A stretch of 64,000 nt of DNA from Albula goreensis (lineage: Eukaryota > Chordata > Actinopteri > Albuliformes > Albulidae), in assembly GCA_022829145.1 (NCBI GenBank), contig CM040764.1, forward strand, positions 18,638,737 to 18,702,736. Direction: 5' to 3'. This document shows positions 40,736 through 51,584 of the stretch, one piece after another; the stretch's first letter is position 1; each line of letters starts with the position of its first letter. Both the position numbers and the translations under genes were made by a program. Below the pieces are notes generated by a model. That model saw nothing but the letters and a program-made list of their open reading frames with translations, made no database searches and was not told where the DNA came from.

Positions 40736-43700
40736 AATTGCGCACCAGTAGTGTTGCAGTGAGAGATTACCTACGGGAAGGTTAACCGCACCTTCTTAAG
40801 TGGCCTTATCTTTCATGAAAATGACACAGGAGTTGAAGAGAAGCCATTGTTTTTCTTTCAAGTGTCCTGTGATATAATCCTTCTCACCTAAGACATCCTG
40901 AGGTTTCTGTGCTTCTAGGGAGCGGAGTCCAATGATTGTATGAAGGCTTCAGTGCCTTAAGCGTTGTGCCCTTGTGATTAGTGGGATTAAAAGTGACATC
41001 CTAATAACATCCAACATTTGTCTCCTATCTTTAACCGTCATCATAAGATGGCTGCCATCTTTGTCAAAGACCAGTTTGTGTTTTGGAATCCCTCCTCTGT
41101 CCTACCACTATCAAGTTCAGAAGCAGCCAGCTGATTTTTTTAAAAAAAAAAAAAAAAATTCATGTTGACTGCATTACGGTGGCAACCCAGAATCCTAAAA
41201 TGGAGGGGTAACTCATTAGGTCATGTGATCACATGCACTTCCTGTCACCTTGGCTACAGTGTTTGCTCCTGTCTTATTTCCCCAAACTTAAAATGCAAAT
41301 TGTGGTTTTTCAATATCTTCTGAATATTCTCCCTCTGCCCTCCTGTCTCCTCCAAGTGAAAATACAAAGACAAAGAAAGGCCCAGCAGGAGGAAATGACA
41401 GAGGTGTTTTCAAACCGGTTTGTGGGCAAAGCGATCATGTGCTCTTTTCACCTCATAGTAGTTGTTCTTGTTGCCAACCATTGCAAATAATTATTCAAAA
41501 TACAATTTACAATGTTCTAGCTGATAGACGGGTGTAGCACATGTGTGACTGTATTTATTTATAAAACCAAAATGTTGAACTGTGACCTTTCTTAGTGCGT
41601 TTTAATGGGAGAGAGTGGCTTGAGTTCAGCCACAGGTAATGCAATGTCCTGTTTTTTATTTTCCTTGTAACAATGGAAATCATTTTCCAAATATCTATAT
41701 ATAAAAATATATAAAATATTTTTTTTTTCTCAAGCAATACATTTCAGTGTGACTTGTGATAGAATTTTTTTTAGGTAATAAATTGAATTGGGGGAAAATC
41801 TGTGAAACCTGCACATGGTGCTCTTCGTTTGTTTTTATTTTTGTGCTTGTCTGTGTTCAGGACACCCTGCTTCTGTCACCATTTAAGTGGATAAACTTCA
41901 AAGTTTTAAATCTGGAAAAAAGCTTTTGATTCACAATGTTAGCACACGTAAAGCAGAATGACCTGTCCCTTTAAGCTAACCTTAACCATGTGCAGATACA
42001 TAAAACATTTATCAAAAGCATTCTTCATGAATAGATATCCACAGCATACTCACAATGGTCTTTAAGTAGACAGAGTGACTTTTCATCCTTTTTCCATTTC
42101 CAGAACTTCCATATGAATCTACTCCTTCACAACACACGTCTGGCCTAAGGCTCTTCTACAGTGATGCCAACGGCATTCTCTGTATTGTGTGTCATGTGAC
42201 ACATGCATCTATCTGGTTGTACATTCGTGGCTGGGAAATGCGCCCTTACCCTTGCCCTTTTGCCTGTCACATGACATTTGATGCTGTCCAGTACTATATT
42301 CAGTTCTCAGGAAAATCAGAAATTCATGCACAGTTGATGAATATATGTTGGAAATTGCAGCAGTAACACTAGCTCATGGTTAGGGAGAGAGAGTTGGTGT
42401 TAATAACAGTTGTTAGGAGTGATAATGATTATCAGATCATAATGCATCACTGTTCAAAACCAAAAGCCCCCCACCCAAAGGGTGTTGCAGAAACTTGCAA
42501 ATTGATTGAAGTAAATTGTCTGTTCAAGAGGAAATACTCAAAGCAAAACAATTTTTCTTCCAGAATAAAAAAAAAAACTTTGAAGTTAGGTGGGAGAAGA
42601 AATCAGCCAGGATTGAATAATCATTTTTCCTTACAAGTGAATTACAGTGTTATGCCTTTTCTCTAATTTTTTAACTCTTAATTGAGAGCTCAAGTTAGGC
42701 ACAATTGTTAATTGAATCCTGGTTATTGTCTTCTCAAGCTGCAGATGTGCTGTTTTCTTCAGGAGTACCAATCACGGTTTTACTTATTGCTTAGCCTCAC
42801 ATGTCAGACTCCATCTGTGCCTCAGTCCAGACTGATAATAACATCTTTCTGCCTGTAAGGAAGCTCTGATCAAGAAAAGCCAGATATGATCTCAATGGAC
42901 AGCAAAGACGTCAAAACAGAAAACGGTCTGGGCAACAGTTTGGTGGAGAGAAGGTCCCTGAAGAACCGCGAGTATAAAATACAGAGAACAGACAGAAGAT
43001 GAACACAAAGATACAAAGTTGATTAGTGTGATAGAAAGAAAGTGAAAGCAGCTAAAGGAGACATTAAAAAATTAGTCCAGGGATGTGGAGAGCCCTTGAG
43101 GTCCAGGAGTGAGGACCACTCGGCAGTTAGTCAACAATTAATGCTGTTGATTACACAGCCAACCCACCTCACCTGGTGCCTTGGATCTGCTCTAGCTCTG
43201 GAACGGTAAGAAAGGTGAAAACAAAAACCGACACACACTGCAGCCCTCTGAGACAGGAGTTTAAAACTTGTGCTTTAGAGCTGCTCAGCCCTGAGGGACA
43301 GCTATGGCCGGGGTCCTAGTGCTGGGGAGCCAAACTTCACAGGTTTTTGTTGTTCTCTTTGAAATAGTAGCCATTTTAGGCCTTGGAAACTAGGTGCCTG
43401 GACTCTTTGGCCAATCAGTGATATAAATTAATCAATTACATGCTGAAACACTGAAATTCAGAAGACACTGTGGTCCTCCATGACCTAAATCACACTGGTG
43501 ATTTAGACCTGCTGGATGTTGTTGGACTGTGGTGTGGTGTGGGTTACATGAGGCATATTTCGGTGAAATATTGAATCACTAGCTCTCTCTTTAGAATATA
43601 AGAACTATATGTGTTTATATGTGTAATAGTGATTTATGACTGTTTAAATGTAGGTTGTTGGACGACTAGTGTACTTGGGCTGCACCCCCACCTCACCCCT

Positions 43701-46700
43701 CAAATCTACTCCAGTCATCATTTTGGCAGAAACTGGTACAGAAGTTGTCACAAAGGGAAGTACATGTGAAGAACCTCTTATAAATCTGATTGGTTACCTC
43801 AAGCGTTAAAGTAAAGCACTGTTCTACTTTTCAGTGCTGCATGCATAGTTTTGAAAGCACCCTTATGTAACCTATTCTTTACTTATTTGTTGTGATCACA
43901 ACAGGTTTTCTCTGTGTGTCATGAAAATGCTGGAGGTGGAATGGTCGCAGCAATGTTTGTTTCTGTGCTAGGAGGAAGTAAATAAACTTTGCAAACACAA
44001 GAACCCGCAACCTGCTCCTGGCTGAGAGCCCAGTTTTTATTTTCTTTTTTCAGAGCCACTGTGACATACGCAGGCCTACCTTCAGCCCTGTTCAGTGACG
44101 TAATGCCTGTGTTGCACGATCAGATAAACAGAGAAGAAAAAAACCTGTCAAAGGACAGCCCTACCTGCAATGCAAACATTACTCCTGTGTACACCAAGCT
44201 AATCAGAGATCAGTTGTGCATGCGATTACCGAAACCAAGAAGGGTCTTTTTTCGTCCTTCGTCAGGTACCCTTTTTTTCAAAACTTCTTTTTTTTTTTAA
44301 ACTGGAAATCGAGGTTCACTTTTCAGTTTGTTTGAGTGTTATCAATGACTTAGAGTGATGTTAATACAACATTTTCAATCCTAGTTGATTTTGTTTGACA
44401 GTCAAGGACTTTTCTGTGTTCTTATGTTACTTTTGTACTTTGTTTAAGCTGGTGATCTTGATTCTTTGGAATTTCTTTCAGGGAGGCTGTTGAATCTTTC
44501 CTTACTTGGGTTGGTTGTATGTACACTAAAGTCAGGTGTTGAATTACTGATGTCTCTGACTCATTGTTCACAGCCCTAGTCCTTTAGTACTCCTGTGTAT
44601 GCTAGTTTTAGTTTCAGTAAATCTCCTCATTAGTTAATGTTGTTTAAGGTCCATATTTTTGTGCTGCAACTGACTTTAATAGAACACAGTCCTGTCTCTT
44701 TAGCGTTTGATCTTTGAACTCCTCACTTCCCACAGATGGTTTGCACTCACTAACCTGGTGTCGAACACTTTAAGCATTTTTAAGACTTCAGTTGTAAGCC
44801 GAGCAATCAATAAATGCAAACTAAATAAATGCAATCAATAAATGCAAACTACAGCCCCTTTAAAAAGGTGCCATTTGCCCAAATAAAATTCATTAAATAA
44901 CTTTTTTTTAACATGATGATCTGTTTATCTGATTATTTGAAAGTAGCCTATATAGCATTTTGTAGCCACATATACAATAATTTGTTTAGATAAGTGAGTT
45001 ACTGGTAAAATGGTTACTCCACCCAATTTCCAGAACTCTCATGTCTGTGGATGGCACTTATAATGGTGGTTGTCACAGCTGTACTGTCACTTTAAGGGGG
45101 ATTCTAACAGTCTACATTTAGCATTCTGTGTATGAATTCCTCGGCTTTTGGCTGAGTTAAGAGGTTGATGATATGGGACTGGGAGACAGGAGCCAAGGGT
45201 GCTTTTACAAAGAACTGGCTATCACCCTAAAGCGGTAGTCACTTTCACATGTCTTTTTTTCTTTCTTTCTGGGAAACCCTCCACACGTTATAAAAAGCCC
45301 TTTTATGGTATTGTAAACATCTCAGTAACGCACAAAAAATTGAATGAACACAGGAAACCCTTCTCTGGCAGAGAGTGTGGACAGTTGCCATGGTGACAAA
45401 ATGAAAGCATTCTGTCTCTGTGACAAGCCTGCCAAGTATTCTCTCTCTCTCTCCCTCCCTCCCTCTCTCTCTCTCTCCCTCTTTCATGCATGCACAAATA
45501 CACACACACCCTCAATTTGAGATAATTCCTGCACAAAGACATTTGCTGTACTTTCCAAGCAAGATAAATTAGGTTAAAATTCAGCTAATTTCCATATTGT
45601 GACAGTAAATTATTCTTTTGTGTTCCTTTATTCATTACTTCTGCTTTGACAACAGACTGGTTAAGTCAGGTTGAGAAAGACATCATCAGAAAACAGATGT
45701 GACAGAGACTTTGAAGTGCTGGTTTCCAGAAAAAACACACAATTCCCTGGTAATCCACCTCACTTTCTTTAAAGGCAAGTCTGATATTTTCAGTAGGTAA
45801 GGCGTATGAAAAATGGCATGGCCTTTTGACGCAAATGCAGATTCTCTGTTTCCTGTCTTAAGCAAGGCTGGACAATCGCCTCCTGCGTCACAATTGTTAT
45901 TTCAGTTTGCACAGCAATAGTATATTCATATTGCAAAAATTCACACATGTGTGCCTGCGTCAGGAACTCCAACACTGCAGTGCTGTTGTCGTATACTTCT
46001 TCAGCTTTGAAGCAAAAGGGTTTTAGGTCAATTTGAAGACCAGGTCATTTCATTGTCAGCAGTAACAACTACTAACTGATCTTTGCCATCTATGTTGAAG
46101 ACATTTTCCCCTGGTCAGGGGAAGGCAATTCCATGGAGAGGAAAATGTAATGCAGCATTCTATGATGTTACATGAAGCAAATATTTCAAATCTAGGAAAT
46201 AATGTAAGTGTAAAATATAAGACTTTTTTTTTTTAACACTTTTCTTTTGGGTCTGCTGTTACAGGCCTACTGTCTTACAAGAAACTGGCCTTCACAACTG
46301 AGAATTATTGGGCTCGAGGCTTTTTTCCACGCAGCAGACGCGCTGGAGGATAGACTGATATAAGTGACATGCCCTTGTTACCGTAGGATACAGTCAACCA
46401 GCAGTGGCTGCCAGAGAGCGATGAGGCTAACTAATTTATGACTGGTTCAACCCTTATCTGGTTGACGAAGGTCATTAAATTATTGCCTAACAATCCTGGA
46501 CCTGTGGCCAGGGCCTGTAGTGGATTTGGGGGGCTCAAACCCCCAGTCACAGGGCTAATGTCTGCTTCCCAAACAGATGCATTCTGCCAGAGCCGTGCAG
46601 AGAACCTCAGGTCAGGTGTGTTTCCAGGCCTTTGGAGGGCCTGCTTATTTGGACAAATGAAATTGGCCAATAAATTTGACATGGCACAGATGGCTTAGCA

Positions 46701-46874
46701 ATCAGAACTGCTATATTGCTGTGCATGATGATGCTGCAGGACTGGACCGGGCGCCGGTGCTCTTCTGCAGAGAGCGCTCCTGCTATGTCAGTTACGATGT
46801 TTTAGATACACTCAAGGATGTGTGCGGTACAGACATCGTAACCTGAAAAGGGAGAATCAGATTGGTCAAAATGT
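40736..46874. other. Intergenic region downstream of midn
   Basis: Mostly AT-rich unique sequence. No gene is recognised. Contents: one weak exon candidate (44054-44265), a small tandem duplication of 'caatcaataaatgcaaact' (about 44804-44852) and a CT-rich tract (45437-45482). CIRBP, the human neighbour of MIDN, is not seen. Confidence 0.55.
44054..44265 (+). other. Weak internal-exon candidate
   Basis: A 212-bp open segment preceded by a strong polypyrimidine tract and CAG (TTTTCTTTTTTCAG) and followed by CAG|GTACCC. It is open in one frame (starting ATVTYAGLPSALFSDVM) and more even in base composition than its surroundings. The protein is not recognised, the donor is poor, and no partner exon was found, so chance is a serious alternative. 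It also contains a CRE-like TGACGTAA (44096-44103). Confidence 0.2.
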
Positions 46875-47199
46875 TGTGGAGTAGTGGTTAAAAACAAGGC
46901 ACCCCCTTCCATTTTTGTTTATTGTTTATGCGTTTATTTGTTCGTTTACAGTTATAGGGTTACAGTCGGTCAGTGGATAAAACTACGGTAAAGTTGTGGA
47001 TTGGTATGTGCCAACTTGTTTGTGATGAATCAGAGCATTGTCATTGCCACGTTTCACCAGCAGAGAGAGTTTGTATGCTGATGTGACGCAGAGAGTAAAA
47101 ATGGTGGAATGGCTATTGGAGTGTGGTTGTGAAGCTGGAAAATAAAGCGGCAAGCTCGGCCAAACCCAAAGAAAACGCGTCTCCGTGAAGTGTGTTACA
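46875..47199 (+). repeat. 5' LTR
   Basis: 325 bp, beginning TGTGGAGTAG and ending GTGTGTTACA (TG...CA termini). It includes an AATAAA polyadenylation signal at 47141-47146. Confidence 0.96.
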
Positions 47200-47204
47200 A
47201 AAAT

Positions 47205-47222
47205 TGGTGGCAGCGGTGGGAT
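47205..47222 (+). other. Primer binding site, tRNA-Leu type
   Basis: TGGTGGCAGCGGTGGGAT, 5 nt after the LTR, is complementary to the 3' end of vertebrate tRNA-Leu(AAG) including its CCA tail. Confidence 0.75.
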
Positions 47223-47264
47223 CAGCTGTGCTTCTGAGAGAGTGATTGCAGAAACTGCGGCGCA

Positions 47265-49649
47265 ATGGAGCTGGAAAGACTGCAGGACGAGTTGAGTGAG
47301 TACCTGGTGCAGCTACGGTGTGAGCAGCTACAAGAAGTGTGTTTTCATGCTAAAATCGCTATTGAAAAAGGGTCGAAGAAGCACACGCTGATTAGATTAA
47401 TAAGCGAAACAGCTGATAAAGCTATAGACGAGGAAGAAGAGGAGGTAGTATCTGCGTTTCTGGTCCGGTTGATAACAATCGCTAAAGAAGTAAAAGATAG
47501 AGAGTTACAATCACAGAGGACCGATGAAGACGGTGCTAGTGAGGACGCCGCCGCATTAGCTAGTCTTCAGGAACAATATGCAGCACTACAGCTGAGTTTT
47601 CAAGCTTCTACAAAGAAACTTGAAGAGGAAATGGCAAGGTTAACCAATAAAGTAACCACACAACAACCTAGCAATGTGTTCTTGCATCAACAAGCTAGCC
47701 CAATAGCCACGCAGCCACCGGAAGTGACCATTAGAAAGGAATTTAAGATTAATGGTCAAATTGGGGAAAGGGGTCAGAAAGATAAATTGTCATATTCTAA
47801 CTTGATCCACCAGATTGACATGGGATTAAAGAAAAAACACAGTGAGGCAGAAATTATTGAAGCAGTGGTCAGGGCTATAAGCCCAGGTCTCAATTTGCGT
47901 GATATGTTGGAAATCAAATCTGACCTCACTCTTGCCCAACTGCGCACCATTTTAAAGGGCCATTATAAAGAAGATAGTCCCACTGATCTGTACCATCGCC
48001 TGATAAACATAACTCAAGACAGCAATGAGTCACCCCAGAACTTCCTTTTCCGCGCCATAGAGCTAAAGGAGAGACTCTTGGTTGCATCCAGAGAACCTGG
48101 TGCAGAAGAGCAGTATAGCCGTGAATTGGTGCAAAAGAAGTTCCTTAGAGCTGTGGGGACCGGACTCATTAGTGACAATGTAAAATACCAGCTCAAAATC
48201 TACCTGGATGATGTAACCGTCACTGATGATGTGTTGATTGCAAAGACAAATGAGGCAGCTAGTCTTGAGTGGGAAAGACAACAGAAATTTAAGAAGAACA
48301 GTAAAGGCGTAAAAGTGAGAGAAATCAGAGCTGAAGCACAGGCAACTCCAGAGGCCACAGTGGGAGCAGTTGGTGGTCAAGAACGGTCATCCCCAGCATT
48401 CACAAAAGGTAAAGCAGTCAAAACACAACCATCAGTGACTCATGCAGATTCCGAGCTCCTTGACATCATCAAACAGTTGAAAGGAGAGGTGGAAGAAATC
48501 AAAAGGGTCATGCATGAGTCCCCTAGATCATCTGCGCAACAGCGAGCAAGCGGGAGACGTTCCTGCAGGACCTGCCAAGACAGCAACAAAGGGGAACAAT
48601 GTAACCATTGCTTCAAATGTGGGCAGAGTGGTCATCTGTCGCGTGGATGTAGGACGGGAAGGAGAAGTGCTGACAAAACAGGACAAGTAGACATGTCATT
48701 TAACACTGTGACAGCCATCCCAACACCGCCTGTTGGAAAAGACCGTCAGAATGAACAGTTTAGGGACATGTACAAGCTAGTCACTGAAAGTATTCAACAC
48801 TTAGAAGCAAAAATGGCAGCTAACACACGGAACATCACCCTACAAAAGAATGAAGCAGTTAGTGTCAATCTCATTTCCCCAAAACAAAGAGCACAATTAC
48901 TCAGCCTAGTTGGGAGAAAGTACATCATCACTTGCCTGATAGATGGGGTTGAGACCAAGGCCTTGTGGGATACTGGGTCACAAGTGTGTCTCATGAATGA
49001 GAAATGGAGACAACAGCAAATTCCACATGTTGCAGTAAGGGACTTAGCTGAGCTTGTGGACCCAGATCTCTTAAATGCACGGGCAGTGAATCAGACACCA
49101 GTTCCTTTTTCTGGATGGGTTGAGATCACGTTCCAGTTACCATCAGAGAACGCCAAACAGCTGGAACTTCTAGTGCCAGTTTTGGTATCAGATGAAGATG
49201 GGGTGGCAGAGCAGCCAATCATTGGGTATAACGTGATCGAGTGTGTATTAGCAACAGGCATAGAACCCCCTTGTGTTGTTACAGATGCAGTCAGTGCAGC
49301 ATTCTCCTTTGACTGTAAAAAAACTGAGGTATTTCTGAAAGTAATGAGAAGTGGGGACGATAGGCTTGGTGAAAGCACTGTAAAAGTGGGTAGAGAGATC
49401 ACATCTATTCCAGCAGGTCAGACAAGAACAGTGAAGTGCAGTGTTAGAGCAGGCACGCTCCCAGAGAAACAAGATGTTTCATTTGAACCCTGTCCACCTG
49501 CTCTGCTGCCAGAGGGGTTGAAAATCGAAGAAGGGGTAGTGCGTCTGCAGAGAGGAGCTGGTCACGTGTCACTATTCCAGTCACGAATAGCACCACTCAT
49601 GACATCCTGTTACCCCAAGAACCACACTGGGACAGACGCAGTGGGTTAA
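47265..49649 (+). CDS. Retrotransposon gag-protease polyprotein
   Basis: A 794-codon reading frame. The N-terminal 90 residues are charged and helical (MELERLQDELSEYLVQL...), followed by an acidic/Gln coiled-coil-like stretch, a capsid-like region (about 165-330), a Lys-rich linker, and a CCHC zinc knuckle CFKCGQSGHLSRGC at residues 449-462 that would bind RNA. An aspartic protease active site, ALWDTGSQVCLM, has its Asp at residue 569. The frame appears to leave the ancestral frame near 49568, so the last 25 or so residues before the stop are probably out of frame. Gag forms the particle; the protease matures it. Confidence 0.85.
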   Translation: MELERLQDELSEYLVQLRCEQLQEVCFHAKIAIEKGSKKHTLIRLISETADKAIDEEEEEVVSAFLVRLITIAKEVKDRELQSQRTDEDGASEDAAALASLQEQYAALQLSFQASTKKLEEEMARLTNKVTTQQPSNVFLHQQASPIATQPPEVTIRKEFKINGQIGERGQKDKLSYSNLIHQIDMGLKKKHSEAEIIEAVVRAISPGLNLRDMLEIKSDLTLAQLRTILKGHYKEDSPTDLYHRLINITQDSNESPQNFLFRAIELKERLLVASREPGAEEQYSRELVQKKFLRAVGTGLISDNVKYQLKIYLDDVTVTDDVLIAKTNEAASLEWERQQKFKKNSKGVKVREIRAEAQATPEATVGAVGGQERSSPAFTKGKAVKTQPSVTHADSELLDIIKQLKGEVEEIKRVMHESPRSSAQQRASGRRSCRTCQDSNKGEQCNHCFKCGQSGHLSRGCRTGRRSADKTGQVDMSFNTVTAIPTPPVGKDRQNEQFRDMYKLVTESIQHLEAKMAANTRNITLQKNEAVSVNLISPKQRAQLLSLVGRKYIITCLIDGVETKALWDTGSQVCLMNEKWRQQQIPHVAVRDLAELVDPDLLNARAVNQTPVPFSGWVEITFQLPSENAKQLELLVPVLVSDEDGVAEQPIIGYNVIECVLATGIEPPCVVTDAVSAAFSFDCKKTEVFLKVMRSGDDRLGESTVKVGREITSIPAGQTRTVKCSVRAGTLPEKQDVSFEPCPPALLPEGLKIEEGVVRLQRGAGHVSLFQSRIAPLMTSCYPKNHTGTDAVG

Positions 49650-49925
49650 AACCATCTATCCTGCAGAGACAAAGCCTGTGGAAGTCCATCAGACAGAGGC
49701 ACAGACCCCAAGAGCTGCACCTAAAATAGGAAATGGGGAGGAGATACAAAGACATGAAACAAAGGATGAGAGTGAGAACAAGTGGGACCCTCCAGTTCCC
49801 CTCAGTCACCTTCCTCTGGAACAACAGCAGCAAGTCACACAGCTTCTAAGAGAGGAATGTGGAGCTTTTGCTCGAGATGAACATGATGTGGGCACCATCC
49901 CCTCGCTGCAGCTCAAGATTCACTT

Positions 49926-50966
49926 AGTGACCCCACACCTGTAAGACGCACATATATATCAGTACCTAAGCCTCTTCACAAAGAAGTTAAAGAGTACTTA
50001 GAGGACTTGTTAAACAGAGGCTGGATAACAAAGTCTAAGTCTCCCTACTCCAGTCCCATTGTTTGTGTGCGGAAAAGGGATGGAAGTCTCCGTCTGTGTA
50101 TCGACTATAGAGAGTTAAATAAAAAGTCCATCCCTGACCGGCATCCAATACCCCACATACAAGATATGCTCAACAGTTTAAAAGGAAGTTCTTGGTTTTC
50201 AGTCCTGGACCAAGGAAAAGCCTATCACCAGGGCTTCCTGGAAGAGTCAAGCCGTCCTCTCACTGCATTTATCACGCCCTGGGGTCTGTATGAGTGGGTG
50301 AGAATCCCTTTTGGATTATCATCCGCACCAGCAGAGTTCCAGAGGTCAATGGAGGAATGCTTGACGGGCCTTAGGGATGAAGTATGTTTGCCTTACCTGG
50401 ACGACAACTTGGTCCACTCTCAGACATTTGAGGACCACCTGAATGATTTGAAGAGTGTGCTGCGCTGTTACCAACGCCATGGAGTCAAGCTGACTCCCAG
50501 AAAATGTGAAATCTTAAAAAAACAAGTGAGATTCCTGGGGAGGCTGGTCACCCAAGATGGTCACACTATGGATCCGGCAGATATTGCTCCAGTGCAGGCC
50601 CTGAAGCAGCGGACACCGACCACAATAGGGGAGTTGAGGAAGCTACTGGGGTTTATATCATACTATCGCAGTTACATCCCAAACTTCTCACGCATTGCAA
50701 AGCCTCTCTATGATCTTCTCTCTTCAGATAAATCAGTAAAGGAGAAGCGCAGGAAGAAACAACCAGGTGGGGGCCAGTTGCCATCATCTCACCCAATTAC
50801 ATGGTCAGCAGAACATCAGGAGGTACTCTGCAAGCTAATTGACTTCCTCTCTCAGCCACCAGTGTTAGGGTATCCTGATTATGAGCAACCATTCACCTTA
50901 CATTGTGACGCCTCACAAGAGGGTCTCGAGCGGTGCTTTACCAGCGGCAGCAGGGAAAATTGGTAG
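49926..50966 (+). pseudogene. Reverse transcriptase domain of pol
   Basis: The uninterrupted segment includes the fingers region ([20 protein letters not shown]), [18 protein letters not shown], the palm segment with Asp in [29 protein letters not shown], and the catalytic YLDD at 50394-50405. The thumb/connection block ([20 protein letters not shown]) follows. It ends at a premature stop just after the start of RNase H (HCDASQEGL, about 50902-50928). These are standard Ty3/gypsy RT motifs. Confidence 0.88.
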
Positions 50967-51580
50967 TGATTGCATATGGATCCAGGACTTTGACAGCCCC
51001 AGAGAAAATTACCACCTTCATTCGGGAAAGCTGGAATTCTTAGCTATGAAGTGGGCCATATGTGAGAGGTTCAGGATTATCTCTTTTATTCACCACCATT
51101 CACAGTTTATACAGATAACAATCCCTCACGTATGTGCTCACCACAGCCAAGCTGAACGCAACCACCCACAGATGGGTAGCTGAACTCGCTGATTTCCAGT
51201 TCTCCATCAAGTACCGCCCTGGCAGAGTTAATGGGGATGCTGATGGCCTCTCGCGCATGCCTGTGGACATGGAGCAGTACATGTCGTCATGCACACAAGT
51301 TGTACTGCCTGATGTGATGAACAGTGTAAGTCAGGCTGTGACTGTTTCGCAAGAGAGTGACCCATGGCTCTGTCCAGTGACCATTTCCACTGCTTTAGAA
51401 GAGGAAAGCAATGAGCTGACATCAGTAAGGGAGATCCCTAAAACAGTGCTGAGAGAGGCTCAAAAAGAGGATCTGGTGATTGGAGTGGTGTTCAAGTGTG
51501 TGACATCAAAACAGTGGCCAAAGTATGGAAGATGCCCTCAAAATAACAAAATAGCAGCTTTGGTAAGGGGAGAGACATAA
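50902..51580 (+). pseudogene. RNase H and linker region of pol
   Basis: Contains the RNase H first Asp (CDAS), then in changed frames KLEFLAMKWAI with its Glu, and the tail WVAELADFQFSIKYRPGRVN and DADGLSRMP typical of gypsy RNase H ends. A linker to integrase follows. At least four frame changes fall inside. Confidence 0.75.
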
Positions 51581-51584
51581 ACTG

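Noticed and set aside
40736..46874. Search for CIRBP, the human neighbour of MIDN
   Set aside because: No RRM motif with RNP1/RNP2 was found on either strand here or to the right of the retrotransposon.
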